A DNA stretch of 64,000 bases from NCBI GenBank assembly GCA_009363875.1, contig CM018695.1:19626755-19690754 (forward strand), read 5' to 3'. Made by a program: the position numbers and the translations under genes. The stretch comes from Mikania micrantha (lineage: Eukaryota; Streptophyta; Magnoliopsida; Asterales; Asteraceae). Within the stretch, counting starts at the first letter, position 1. Each line of letters starts with the position of its first letter. The notes under the pieces were generated by a model. The model did no database searches. It saw only the letters and a list, made by a program, of their open reading frames with translations, and was not told the DNA's origin. Of the stretch, positions 10,100-24,085 are shown piece by piece.

Positions 10100-13000
10100 T
10101 GTCACACCCCGGGCCGGCGGGAACGGATCGTGTTTTCCCGTCGGGCGGAAGGTTCCCGGGGCGCGATATCATTGGAGTGATAATCAAATGATCAGATTGT
10201 TTACATAGCACATGAGATATAAATGAGAAATGCTAATCATGACATGAATTAGAATTACAAAGTTAAATTACATTGTACATCATAATTTAACTAAGTAAAT
10301 CTAACCAAAAAGAATCAATGAGTTTATATCTTGATCTGTACAAGATATACAAAAGTGATTCAATGTTCTGTCATATCAAAAGTATGCAATCAAAAGAAAG
10401 CTAGGTCTTCTATGAGTCCACTAGCTTATCACTTGCATATAAGTATCTACACCTGTTCGTCACCTGAGAAAACATGTATTTAAACAAAGTCAACACTAGG
10501 TTGGTGAGTTCATAAGTAAGTAAATTGGAAACCATTGAACTGATCATGCACACATTCACAATGTTATATTTGTTGCTTGTATACTTGTTTCACCTGTTCC
10601 ACCCAATGGCCTCTCCTTAGTTATATGTACAAGTAGTATATCACCTAACTAAGTATGCTTATATATAGGGAATCACGAAAGGGTCAAGCCCAGACGCTAT
10701 CCCACCACATACTCAACCAAGTTCCACACCACTTGCGATACAACTAAAGATATCCATTTCCAAACTATCCGAATTGTCCGCTGTGTAATCATAAGTAGAA
10801 TAATAATATTGTAAGAGGGTTTAGTTATCAAACCGAAGTATTGATAAACCCTCGTTGAATTAAGGAATTTAGATTATTTAAATCTGATCCTTGTATTATT
10901 CTATTACTTGTGAGGTTAACTTTTATGATACACTTTTAATTTAATTAAAAGTATTAGTTAACTGTTCATCATATGTCTCCAAATGTAGCGTATAGAATCC
11001 GAATGGAATCCATTTTAATCCTCACGTAATCAGTTAAAATGCATTCCATTCTCTCCTATCCCGCCGTGTGATCCCAAAGTTTCAGTGTGGGATTGTATCA
11101 TGTGATTAACAAAGTCGAATAAGAACTTGTCTTATTACATTATGATAATCGGGTGTAAATGACAAGAATCCCATGAAGGTACGTTATCATGATCATCATT
11201 TACTGAACCCATGTATTCCCAAAGTATCCGTGTGGGAATGTTCTCGTGTGTTTAACAAAGTCGAATAAGAACTTGTCTTATTACATTATGTTAATTATGT
11301 GTAAATGACAAGAATCCCATGAAGTTACGTTATCATGATCATCATTTACTGTAAATGATAAGAATCCCATGAAGTTACGTTATCATGATCATCATTCACT
11401 GAATCCATGTGTTCCCAAGTATCCGTGTGGGAATGTTCTCGTGTGTTTAACAAAGTCGAATAAGAACTTGTCTTATTACATTATGTTAATTATGTGTAAA
11501 TGACAAGAATCCCATGAAGTTACGTTATCATGATCATCATTTACTGTAAATGATAAGAATCCCATGAAGTTACGTTATCATGATCATCATTTACTGAATC
11601 CATGTGTTCCCAAAGTATCCGTGTGGGAATGTTCTCGTTATACAATTTAAGTGTAAATTGTTTAAGTATTTGATCATGTGGAAATAACTAAGAGTTATAA
11701 GTTACAATCTTATAACTAAGTTATTATAATGTATTGATAATTAAGAAATTATCTTATCATAATCATATGAGTTTCCCTGTTATCTCATAATCATACAAGC
11801 ATGCATACAATGATATATGATAATAAGCAATTTAATATCATTTAATCAGAGTATAACTAACATGTTAAGTAAAACTTTTAAATAAATAAAAGTAAACATG
11901 TTTCTCAGCCCCGAGAGTTAAAATCAGTAACGATTTAAAGTAAAAGGGGCATATGAACTCACCTTGTAGTAATTGTGTTTGACTTAGCTTAAACAAGAAT
12001 GTACGCGCTCTTGATTGTACTTGAGTGTATTTTCACGATCCTGTATTGGTTTCACGATGTTTATAACTTATTAGTATGAATTATAGGAACTATTGTGTGT
12101 ATGTATGTGTTAGCCATAAGCTTTGGCCAACACTCAAAGTCTTCGGTCTTTGTTGGCCCATCTTTATTTGTTATTGGTTCTTGTAATCCATAGACTTTCC
12201 TTGATTTATTCTTGTCTTATCTAGTTTGTATTAAAGCCCAATTGTAGTTTCATGAAGTCATGTTATAAGTTACAAGACTTTGTTGCAAAAATTGCCGTTT
12301 TGGTAGAAATCCCTTGGTTATCATACATATTAGTGTCGAGTTAAAGAGTTACAATAGTTCTTTAGTCATGTGGGCCAACAATTTAAGTTGGGCCAATGAT
12401 ATGTGGTGTTGAATCACAAAGGCCTTGCCAAAGGTTACAAGAGCTAGAATTCAAGTGGCCTTGTGGGCCTTTCTTGGGCCTCTAAGGAATTTGTTGGGCC
12501 AAAGGTGGGCCCCGGCAATATTTGTTGGGCCTGATGTTATCTTGGGTTGTAGGAATCAAGATTGGGCCAGAAATAGGCTATTGACCAAGTTAATGACAAA
12601 GTGGCTCCGAAGTGAAGACAAGGGCCTCAAAATAGGCCTTGGATTAGTCTAGGTGGGCCTAGGGCTGATTTTACTGGGCCCAATGGGTTTTGTCTCGGGC
12701 CTTCACCAATAAAGTTCATGGGCCAAGCTGGGCCTCGCTTACTTGGGCTGAAACAAATGTGGGCCTAGAATTTGGGCTGTTGGCCAGAATCGTGGCCTTG
12801 GGCCAAAAACAGTGGGCCTTGGGCCTGATAAGTCTGTTGGCCATCAACAACTAGGTTGGGCCTGGTAGTAGACGATTGGGCCTGGTCAATCTTTCTATGG
12901 GCCAGTTAAAGGGCTGTTCTAGTGAGGTTTGGGCCAACTGCTTCCTGTTGGGCCAAAGGGTACTGTTGGGCCTGTTGAGTGTTATTGGGCCCCATCTGTT

Positions 13001-14656
13001 TCTTCTAGGGCATTTATACCACCAGCTGGGCCAGTTCCTTGGATTGAATGGGATGTTGGGCCCCTGCTGGGCCGAAAGAATCATTATGTTTGAATGTGTG
13101 TACGAACTAAACACATGTCTGGCCCAACAGTTTGTTTGAACGGGACCTGTTGATAGATGGTCGGTTGACCTAGGGTTATTGGCCGAAGAATGCATCCTAG
13201 CCAACTAGATGGCCGCATATCTGTTGCAGGGGCGAATGAGTGTGCAGGTGGGACGACCGAAGGAGGTGCATGTCGAATGAAGTGTGAATCGGCCGAATGA
13301 AACCAGGTTGGTCGAATGACCTCTTGTTCCAGCGAATGAATGGCGACTGAAATACTGCCGAGTGAAGGGAGAATGATGGTCGAATAGGTAGTGGCGAATG
13401 GGTGCACCGGTCGAATGAAGGTGGCAGCGACTAAGGCTCATTCGGCCATGGCCTTGAGCCATTCGGCCGTCTGAGTTCTTCCTTCGACCAGTAGCAGTTC
13501 GGATCAAGGTCTCGACCCAGTGTAACATCCAACCAGAAGGTGTTTTCGAGTATGTAGGGTTCAAGAGGTGAGATGATTAACCCGCTAAAGGTGAGATTTA
13601 AACAAATAGGAAGAAAACCCTATTTTTCGCAAGTTTATCTGCATCATACCTCGAGTTTTGATGGATAACTTCTCAGATCGGTTGTACTTTCGTGTAGAGG
13701 ACGTCGAGGGCTACGCGTGGGCGAAAGAATCACCCAAATCGGTGAAGAAATGAAGAAGATATGGATGAGAGAAGGTGCTAAAATGATGGTGAGACTTAAA
13801 CCGGGATTTAGGGTTTTTTTGGTGGAAGATGAAGTGTAAAAATGAGAAAATAAACTCATTTAAGGGTATTTATACCCCGAGGGTGTTCGGGTTCGTTTTC
13901 GTTGCTCGGTTCGCGTTTCCGTTACGTTTCCGGAAAATTACGCGTAATTTAAATGGATTTAAATAAAAGGATTTAATTTAATTATTTTGATGAGTTTCAA
14001 AATTGTAAAATATTATTTATTTGATTTTATTAAATTATTTTCGTTCGTGACGTGTTTTCGATTTCGTTTCGTCAGATCGCGTAACCTTCGCGCGTAATTC
14101 GTTCGAATCGTCACCCGAACAATTACGACGATAGTTTTGCTTTCTGACTTTTGTTTTCTACTTTTCAGTCATTATTTCAGAACTCTAAACTCACATATAT
14201 GTTTGTGTGAATCGTCAACCACGCAAACACACTGTCAGTTCGTTATTCTGAAATAACACTGTATTTGGGTTTAAATTGTGTTTCCTCACTGTCGGACTCA
14301 ACTAAACATTATGATTTCACATTGTTTTTGTACTGACTTTCCGGCCATCTGATTCCTGTCATCTGTGGACATCAGATCGCAACCGATATGTTTCCGAATA
14401 TTGTTTGAATACCGTTGTTTCTCATGATTTGTTGTGTTAACTGTAATTAAGTTTTCACTTAATAAACACAACTATTGTTTCAAATGTACGTTGTACCTAA
14501 TGTATTTAAGTTTATACGAAAATACGTACAACGTTTTCTTGTATTTAGGATTCTGTTAATACAAGTATTGTTTAAGCTTACGTATGTACACATAGAATAA
14601 GGTGAAAGTACACATACCGTACGGACTTGCCGGACGATCTGGTACTTGCTGTTACA
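10100..14656 (-). repeat. Family A LTR2 (4557 bp)
   Basis: Serves as 5' LTR of copy 1 and 3' LTR of copy 2. Its left part carries the same variants as LTR1 (T at 10302, T at 12342) and its right part the same as LTR3 (A at 13012, CTCGG near 13907). Private changes are one G fewer in a G run near 10818, ATATAT near 14198 and ATTTGTTG near 14427. No target duplication flanks it. TATA-like box on minus at 13867-13874. Confidence 0.93.
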
Positions 14657-14710
14657 GTCTCCCCTTGTTAAAGAAATTTCGTCCCGAAATTTAAGCATCA
14701 AAGTCGGGCT

Positions 14711-17700
14711 TCAATTCTCGAACAGATGGGGATACTTTGCTTTCATGTTGTCCTCACGTTCCCAGGTAAATTCTGGTCCACGCTTGGAGTTCCATCGAAC
14801 CTTTACAATAGGGATACGGCTTCGTTTCAGTCTCTTGACTTCACGTTCCATAATCTCTACAGGTTCTTCAATGAAATGTAGTTGTTCATCAATTTGTATC
14901 TCTTCCAATGGTATGATCAATGTTTCATCTGCTAGACACCTCTTGAGATTTGATACATGAAACACATCGTGTACTCCACTGAGTTCATCAGGGAGTCTGA
15001 GTCTGTATGCCACAGGACCTATGCGTTGAGTAATCTCAAACGGTCCGACATATCGAGGTGCTAGTTTGCCTTTAGCCCCAAAACGAACTACGCCTTTCCA
15101 TGGGGACACTTTCAACATGACTCGGTCACCCACATCGAATTCTAAAGGCTTGCGTCGTTTGTCTGCGTAACTCTTTTGGCGGCTACGTGTCGCTTGTAAT
15201 CGTCGTTGTATCTGGGCTATCTTATCAGTTGTTTCCTGAATAAGTTCAGGCCCAGTTATTCTGTTGTCTCCCACTTCGGTCCAACAAATTGGGGACCGAC
15301 ATTTTCTACCGTAGAGTGCTTCAAACGGAGCACATCCAATGCTGCTGTGGTAGCTATTATTGTAGGAGAACTCAATAAGTGGTAAATGTGTGTCCCAACT
15401 TCCACCGAAGTCTAGGATGCATGTTCTCAACATATCCTCTAGGGTTTGAATAGTGCGCTCGCTTTGTCCATCCGTTTGTGGATGCTAAGCAGTGCTCAAG
15501 TTAACACTTGTCCCTAAGGATTGTTGCAATGATTGCCAGAACCGCGAAGTGAATCGACTGTCCCGGTCTGAGATAATAGACAATGGCACACCATGCCTTA
15601 CTACTATCTCATCAATGTATAGTCTTGCAAGTTTCTCCATCTTGTACGTTTCTCTGATCGGCAAGAAATGTGCGGACTTGGTCAATCTATCAATGATGAC
15701 CCAAATCGAATCATGTCCGCTGGAAGTGCGGGGTAGCTTGGTAATGAAATCCATAGCTATTTGTTCCCACTTCCATTGTGGTATCTCTGGTTGTTCCAGC
15801 AAACCCGAAGGTTTCTGGTGTTCAGCTTTGACTTTGGCACATGTGAGACATTTGCCAACATAAGTGGCAATGTCTTTCTTCATGCCCGGCCACCAATAAA
15901 ATGACCTAAGATCTTGGTACATCTTGTCAGCACCGGGATGAACTGAATAACGTGTCTTGTGTGCCTCGTCAAGTATGAGTGTTCGAAGTTCATCTACTGC
16001 TGGAATCCAAACCCGATCCAGATAGTAGATAACTCCGTCTTGTCTTGTCTCAAAATGTTTTTCGGCTCCACAGTCGAGTTCTCGTTTCAAATTGTCTCTT
16101 GCCATTGATTCTTGTTGTGCTTGTAGAATGTGATTTCTCAAACATGTTTGCACCGTCATTCCCATAGCGTGAACGCGTAAGGGTTTGACTCTTTCCTTCC
16201 GACTCAAAGCATCTGCAACAACATTTGCTTTGCCCGGATGGTATTTGATCACACAATCGTAATCGTTCAGGAGCTCAACCCAACGTCTCTGTCTCATGTT
16301 AAGCTCCTTTTGATCAAATATGTGCTGTAAACTCTTGTGATCTGTGAAGATAGTGCATTTGGTACCATAAAGGTAATGTCTCCAAATCTTTAAAGCAAAG
16401 ACAACAGCTCCCAGTTCGAGATCGTGTGTCGTGTAATTCTTCTCATGTATCTTCAGCTGTCGTGAGGCATAAGCAATGACTTTGTCTCGTTGCATCAAAA
16501 CACATCCGAGTCCCTGATGGGAAGCATCACAATAAACTACAAAGTCATCACTGCCCTCTGGGAGTGTTAGGATTGGAGCATTGCACAATCTTTGTTTCAA
16601 TGTCTGGAAAGCCTCTTCTTGTTTATGAGTCCACACACAAGGTTCAGACTTCTGTGTGAGTTTGGTGAGAGGCAAGGCTATCTTAGAGAAATTCGAGATG
16701 AACCTCCTGTAATAGCCTGCCAATCCCAAGAATGATCGGATCCCTGTCGGTGTTGTAGGCACATCCCAGTTCTTGATCGCTTCTATCTTGGCAGGATCCA
16801 CATGAATACCATCACTGTTAATCACGTGACCCAAAAATTGAACTTCCCTTAACCAAAATTCACATTTAGAGAATTTGGCATAGAGTTGTTCTTCTTTTAG
16901 AAGTTCCAAAACTGTCCTGAGGTGTTGCTCATGTTCCTCCTCGGTTCTTGAATAAATCAGTATATCGTTGATGAAGACGATCACAAACTGATCTAGATAC
17001 GGCTTGCACACCCGGTTCATTAAGTCCATGAACACAGCCGGTGCGTTCGTTAATCCGAATGGCATCACCATGAATTCGTAGTGTCCGTATCGGGTACGAA
17101 AGGCCGTCTTGGGTATGTCTTCTTCTTGAATCCGGAGCTGATGATAGCCTGATCTCAGGTCTATCTTTGAGAAGTATTGTGCTCCCTGTAACTGATCGAA
17201 CAAATCATCAATCCTCGGTAACGGGTACCGATTCTTGATGGTGAGTTTGTTGAGTTCCCGATAGTCGATGCACATTCTGAAAGTTCCATCCTTCTTTTTG
17301 ACAAAAAGAACCGGAGCTCCCCACGGGGAAAAGCTCGGTCGGATGAATCCTTTATCGAGAAGTTCTTGTAACTGGTTGGACAACTCTTGCATCTCCGATG
17401 GTGCGAGTCTGTAGGGAGACTTGGCTACAGGAGTTGCTCCCGGAATCAAATCGATGCGGAACTGCACCGCTCTCTCAGGTGGCAGTCCCGGTAAGTCATC
17501 CGGAAACACTTCTGTAAAATCTCTCACAATCGGTACATCTTGAATCTTGATTTCTTTCTTGTCTTTCTGAATCACGTGAGCTAGGAATGCCACACATTGT
17601 TTCCGTAAGCACTTGCGAGCTTTCATGCACGAGATTATCTTGACACTGCGTTTCGCTTGGTCTCCACGAATCTCCAAGACCTCATTGTTTTCCATGGGAA

Positions 17701-19308
17701 TACGTAGTAGTTTATCGGAACAGATGAACTCAACTCGGTTAAGAGTTAGCCAATCCATTCCAATGATGATGTCGAAACTGCCCAGCTCCATCGGTATCAA
17801 GTCGATGGAAAATGTATGATCACCAAGTGTTAGTGGGCAATCTCTAAGTACTGTGTCAACTGTAATCTGTTTGCCATTAGCTATCTCAATAATACAAGGG
17901 GAGTCTAATGATTCCTCGACATGATTAAGATGGCTAGCAAAATCGGATGAGATAAAACTCTGATCCGCACCAGTGTCAAATAATATAGATGCATAAAAAT
18001 CAGATAGAAGAAATGTACCCGTAATGACATTCGGGTCCTGTCTTGCTGCAGCAGCTCCTATCTGAAAAGCTCGTCCTCTTGGTGCTTGAGCCCTTTGTTG
18101 ATTTCTCTTGGGACAATCCCGAGAGAAGTGACCAGGTTCGCCACAGTTGTAGCAAGACCTGTGATCGGTAGCAGCAGTAGTGCCTGCATTGTTGTTTCTG
18201 TTTTGAGTCCTCGGACTCTTGCAGTAATTTGCTGTATGACCAAATCTCCCACAGTTGGTGCAGTGTCTACACAGGACATTTGGTAGATGATGAAACTGAC
18301 ATGAATTGCACAGAGGTGCAGTGCCAGTGTATGGCTTCCTGATCTCCAACGGGGGTGGCTGGTTGCGCATCGGAGCTTGAGTAGTGGCAGCAAAGTTTCT
18401 AACCACTTTCTGTTTCTTAGCCGGACGTTTATCCGACTTCTTGGAAGTTCCAGCTTTGGCTGTTTCAGCCTCCTTCTTGAATGCCCCAGAGGCAACCATC
18501 ATATCTGTCAGGGATGCTGACAGTGTAACAGCTAATTCCATGGTGGTAGGGTGAGCAGAATCACATGACCTCGGATACTGGGCGGTAATCCACCAACATA
18601 CCGCTCAATTCTCTTCTCAAGTGTTGGCACCACATCCGGTGCCAGAGTGGCTAACTCATGAAATCGTGTGGTGTAGGCCAGATGCCCAGCACCAATCATC
18701 TCCAGATTTAGTAGTTCAGTCTCAACCTTTTTCAGTTCATTTCTTGGGCAAAACTCTGCCCTCAACATCGCCTTGAATTCACTCCACGGCATAGCCTGGG
18801 CCTCATCCCGGCCTCTGATTGAAACCTGAGCGTTCCACCAGGTTAACGCTCGCTTGCTAAATGATCCCGCAGCATACTTTACTCTTTTCTGTTCAGGACA
18901 GCCACTGATGTCGAGGGTAGCCTCCATCTTCTCAATCCACTGGATCAGTCCGACTGCACCCTCGCTACCACTGAAACTGGGTGGCTTGCAGCCTACAAAG
19001 TTCTTGTAGGCATAATCCTGACTCTGTCTGGTGTTACCGCTGCTTTCTCCAGATGAGTTAGCAACGTTGTTACTGTTGTTGTTGTTGATCCGGTTCATCA
19101 TCTCTGGAATCACTTCCCTCAGTTGGATTGTAAGAAGAGTAGCCAGTGCCACAGTAGCAGGGTCCAACTGATACGCTGGTGGTGGCGGAGGAGGAGGTGG
19201 AGGTGCTTGTGTAGGAGAGTCTGGCGGTGTCGGTGTCGAAGAGTGCGGAGCTGAACCTTGAGTCAGCGGTAATAGATGTGGTTGTCTTCGTGGCGGCATT
19301 CTGATCAT
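14711..19308 (-). pseudogene. Family A Gag-Pol, copy 2 (gag frameshift, in-frame TAG, FIND RT box)
   Basis: Same domain order as copy 1. A one-base deletion near 18560, in GAGCAGAATCAC where copies 1 and 3 have GAGCAGATATCAC, shifts the frame in late Gag. The upstream piece (18532-19308) therefore ends in about 10 unrelated residues. The rest (15485-18541) is open from the capsid end to integrase. The shared TAG is at 15485-15487 and the shared RT Asn codon at 16977-16979. The C-terminal integrase/chromodomain part is 14711-15433. Where copy 1 has private changes, for example Gly for Cys in the RNase H YGTKC segment, copy 2 agrees with copy 3. Confidence 0.9.
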
Positions 19309-19473
19309 AACCGAAAGAAAATCGGTTAGTGCCGTGATCAGAAGCAGAAGACATATGCAAATAGAATCCTATATCATAAGAACTCTACATGGGGTCCCTA
19401 GGTTATAGTCTAGGCCAAACCATTTTAGTAATATGACCTATATTTCTCTATAACCATGGCTCTGATACCAATC

Positions 19474-22400
19474 TGTCACACCCCGGGCCGGCGGGAACGG
19501 ATCGTGTTTTCCCGTCGGGCGGAAGGTTCCCGGGGCGCGATATCATTGGAGTGATAATCAAATGATCAGATTGTTTACATAGCACATGAGATATAAATGA
19601 GAAATGCTAATCATGACATGAATTAGAATTACAAAGTTAAATTAGATTGTACATCATAATTTAACTAAGTAAATCGAACCAAAAAGAATCAATGAGTTTA
19701 TATCTTGATCTGTACAAGATATACAAAAGTGATTCAATGTTCTGTCATATCAAAAGTATGCAATCAAAAGAAAGCTAGGTCTTCTATGAGTCCACTAGCT
19801 TATCACTTGCATATAAGTATCTACACCTGTTCGTCACCTGAGAAAACATGTATTTAAACAAAGTCAACACTAGGTTGGTGAGTTCATAAGTAAGTAAATT
19901 GGAAACCATTGAACTGATCATGCACACATTCACAATGTTATATTTGTTGCTTGTATACTTGTTTCACCTGTTCCACCCAATGGCCTCTCCTTAGTTATAT
20001 GTACAAGTAGTATATCACCTAACTAAGTATGCTTATATATAGGGAATCACGAAAGGGTCAAGCCCAGACGCTATCCCACCACATACTCAACCAAGTTCCA
20101 CACCACTTGCGATACAACTAAAGATATCCATTTCCAAACTATCCGAATTGTCCGCTGTGTAATCATAAGTAGAATAATAATATTGTAAGAGGGGTTTAGT
20201 TATCAAACCGAAGTATTGATAAACCCTCGTTGAATTAAGGAATTTAGATTATTTAAATCTGATCCTTGTATTATTCTATTACTTGTGAGGTTAACTTTTA
20301 TGATACACTTTTAATTTAATTAAAAGTATTAGTTAACTGTTCATCATATGTCTCCAAATGTAGCGTATAGAATCCGAATGGAATCCATTTTAATCCTCAC
20401 GTAATCAGTTAAAATGCATTCCATTCTCTCCTATCCCGCCGTGTGATCCCAAAGTTTCAGTGTGGGATTGTATCATGTGATTAACAAAGTCGAATAAGAA
20501 CTTGTCTTATTACATTATGATAATCGGGTGTAAATGACAAGAATCCCATGAAGGTACGTTATCATGATCATCATTTACTGAACCCATGTATTCCCAAAGT
20601 ATCCGTGTGGGAATGTTCTCGTGTGTTTAACAAAGTCGAATAAGAACTTGTCTTATTACATTATGTTAATTATGTGTAAATGACAAGAATCCCATGAAGT
20701 TACGTTATCATGATCATCATTTACTGTAAATGATAAGAATCCCATGAAGTTACGTTATCATGATCATCATTCACTGAATCCATGTGTTCCCAAGTATCCG
20801 TGTGGGAATGTTCTCGTGTGTTTAACAAAGTCGAATAAGAACTTGTCTTATTACATTATGTTAATTATGTGTAAATGACAAGAATCCCATGAAGTTACGT
20901 TATCATGATCATCATTTACTGTAAATGATAAGAATCCCATGAAGTTACGTTATCATGATCATCATTCACTGAATCCATGTGTTCCCAAAGTATCCGTGTG
21001 GGAATGTTCTCGTTATACAATTTAAGTGTAAATTGTTTAAGTATTTGATCATGTGGAAATAACTAAGAGTTATAAGTTACAATCTTATAACTAAGTTATT
21101 ATAATGTATTGATAATTAAGAAATTATCTTATCATAATCATATGAGTTTCCCTGTTATCTCATAATCATACAAGCATGCATACAATGATATATGATAATA
21201 AGCAATTTAATATCATTTAATCAGAGTATAACTAACATGTTAAGTAAAACTTTTAAATAAATAAAAGTAAACATGTTTCTCAGCCCCGAGAGTTAAAATC
21301 AGTAACGATTTAAAGTAAAAGGGGCATATGAACTCACCTTGTAGTAATTGTGTTTGACTTAGCTTAAACAAGAATGTACGCGCTCTTGATTGTACTTGAG
21401 TGTATTTTCACGATCCTGTATTGGTTTCACGATGTTTATAACTTATTAGTATGAATTATAGGAACTATTGTGTGTATGTATGTGTTAGCCATAAGCTTTG
21501 GCCAACACTCAAAGTCTTCGGTCTTTGTTGGCCCATCTTTATTTGTTATTGGTTCTTGTAATCCATAGACTTTCCTTGATTTATTCTTGTCTTATCTAGT
21601 TTGTATTAAAGCCCAATTGTAGTTTCATGAAGTCATGTTATAAGTTACAAGACTTTGTTGCAAAAATTGCCGTTTTGGTAGAAATCCCTTGGTTATCATA
21701 CATATTAGTGTCGAGTGAAAGAGTTACAATAGTTCTTTAGTCATGTGGGCCAACAATTTAAGTTGGGCCAATGATATGTGGTGTTGAATCACAAAGGCCT
21801 TGCCAAAGGTTACAAGAGCTAGAATTCAAGTGGCCTTGTGGGCCTTTCTTGGGCCTCTAAGGAATTTGTTGGGCCAAAGGTGGGCCCCGGCAATATTTGT
21901 TGGGCCTGATGTTATCTTGGGTTGTAGGAATCAAGATTGGGCCAGAAATAGGCTATTGACCAAGTTAATGACAAAGTGGCTCCGAAGTGAAGACAAGGGC
22001 CTCAAAATAGGCCTTGGATTAGTCTAGGTGGGCCTAGGGCTGATTTTACTGGGCCCAATGGGTTTTGTCTCGGGCCTTCACCAATAAAGTTCATGGGCCA
22101 AGCTGGGCCTCGCTTACTTGGGCTGAAACAAATGTGGGCCTAGAATTTGGGCTGTTGGCCAGAATCGTGGCCTTGGGCCAAAAACAGTGGGCCTTGGGCC
22201 TGATAAGTCTGTTGGCCATCAACAACTAGGTTGGGCCTGGTAGTAGACGATTGGGCCTGGTCAATCTTTCTATGGGCCAGTTAAAGGGCTGTTCTAGTGA
22301 GGTTTGGGCCAACTGCTTCCTGTTGGGCCAAAGGGTACTGTTGGGCCTGTTGAGTGTTATTGGGCCCCATCTGTTTCTTCTAGGGCATTTATACCACCAG

Positions 22401-24031
22401 CTGGGCCAGTTCCTTGGATTGAATGGGATGTTGGGCCCCTGCTGGGCCGAAAGAATCATTATGTTTGAATGTGTGTACGAACTAAACACATGTCTGGCCC
22501 AACAGTTTGTTTGAACGGGACCTGTTGATAGATGGTCGGTTGACCTAGGGTTATTGGCCGAAGAATGCATCCTAGCCAACTAGATGGCCGCATATCTGTT
22601 GCAGGGGCGAATGAGTGTGCAGGTGGGACGACCGAAGGAGGTGCATGTCGAATGAAGTGTGAATCGGCCGAATGAAACCAGGTTGGTCGAATGACCTCTT
22701 GTTCCAGCGAATGAATGGCGACTGAAATACTGCCGAGTGAAGGGAGAATGATGGTCGAATAGGTAGTGGCGAATGGGTGCACCGGTCGAATGAAGGTGGC
22801 AGCGACTAAGGCTCATTCGGCCATGGCCTTGAGCCATTCGGCCGTCTGAGTTCTTCCTTCGACCAGTAGCAGTTCGGATCAAGGTCTCGACCCAGTGTAA
22901 CATCCAACCAGAAGGTGTTTTCGAGTATGTAGGGTTCAAGAGGTGAGATGATTAACCCGCTAAAGGTGAGATTTAAACAAATAGGAAGAAAACCCTATTT
23001 TTCGCAAGTTTATCTGCATCATACCTCGAGTTTTGATGGATAACTTCTCAGATCGGTTGTACTTTCGTGTAGAGGACGTCGAGGGCTACGCGTGGGCGAA
23101 AGAATCACCCAAATCGGTGAAGAAATGAAGAAGATATGGATGAGAGAAGGTGCTAAAATGATGGTGAGACTTAAACCGGGATTTAGGGTTTTTTTGGTGG
23201 AAGATGAAGTGTAAAAATGAGAAAATAAACTCATTTAAGGGTATTTATACCCCGAGGGTGTTCGGGTTCGTTTTCGTTGCTCGGTTCGCGTTTCCGTTAC
23301 GTTTCCGGAAAATTACGCGTAATTTAAATGGATTTAAATAAAAGGATTTAATTTAATTATTTTGATGAGTTTCAAAATTGTAAAATATTATTTATTTGAT
23401 TTTATTAAATTATTTTCGTTCGTGACGTGTTTTCGATTTCGTTTCGTCAGATCGCGTAACCTTCGCGCGTAATTCGTTCGAATCGTCACCCGAACAATTA
23501 CGACGATAGTTTTGCTTTCTGACTTTTGTTTTCTACTTTTCAGTCATTATTTCAGAACTCTAAACTCACAGATATGTTTGTGTGAATCGTCAACCACGCA
23601 AACACACTGTCAGTTCGTTATTCTGAAATAACACTGTATTTGGGTTTAAATTGTGTTTCCTCACTGTCGGACTCAACTAAACATTATGATTTCACATTGT
23701 TTTTGTACTGACTTTCCGGCCATCTGATTCCTGTCATCTGTGGACATCAGATCGCAACCGATATGTTTCCGAATATTGTTTGAATACCGTTGTTTCTCAT
23801 GATTCGTTGTGTTAACTGTAATTAAGTTTTCACTTAATAAACACAACTATTGTTTCAAATGTACGTTGTACCTAATGTATTTAAGTTTATACGAAAATAC
23901 GTACAACGTTTTCTTGTATTTAGGATTCTGTTAATACAAGTATTGTTTAAGCTTACGTATGTACACATAGAATAAGGTGAAAGTACACATACCGTACGGA
24001 CTTGCCGGACGATCTGGTACTTGCTGTTACA
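19474..24031 (-). repeat. Family A LTR3 (4558 bp), chimeric by variant pattern
   Basis: Lies between copies 2 and 3. Its left part shares variants with LTR4 (G at 19675, C at 20966, G at 21717) against LTR1 and LTR2. Its right part shares variants with LTR2 (A at 22387, CTCGG near 23282) against LTR1 and LTR4. The switch falls between 21717 and 22387, in the TGGGCC-rich tract. A private G is near 19645. TATA-like box on minus at 23242-23249. Confidence 0.92.
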
Positions 24032-24085
24032 GTCTCCCCTTGTTAAAGAAATTTCGTCCCGAAATTTAAGCATCAAAGTCGGGCT

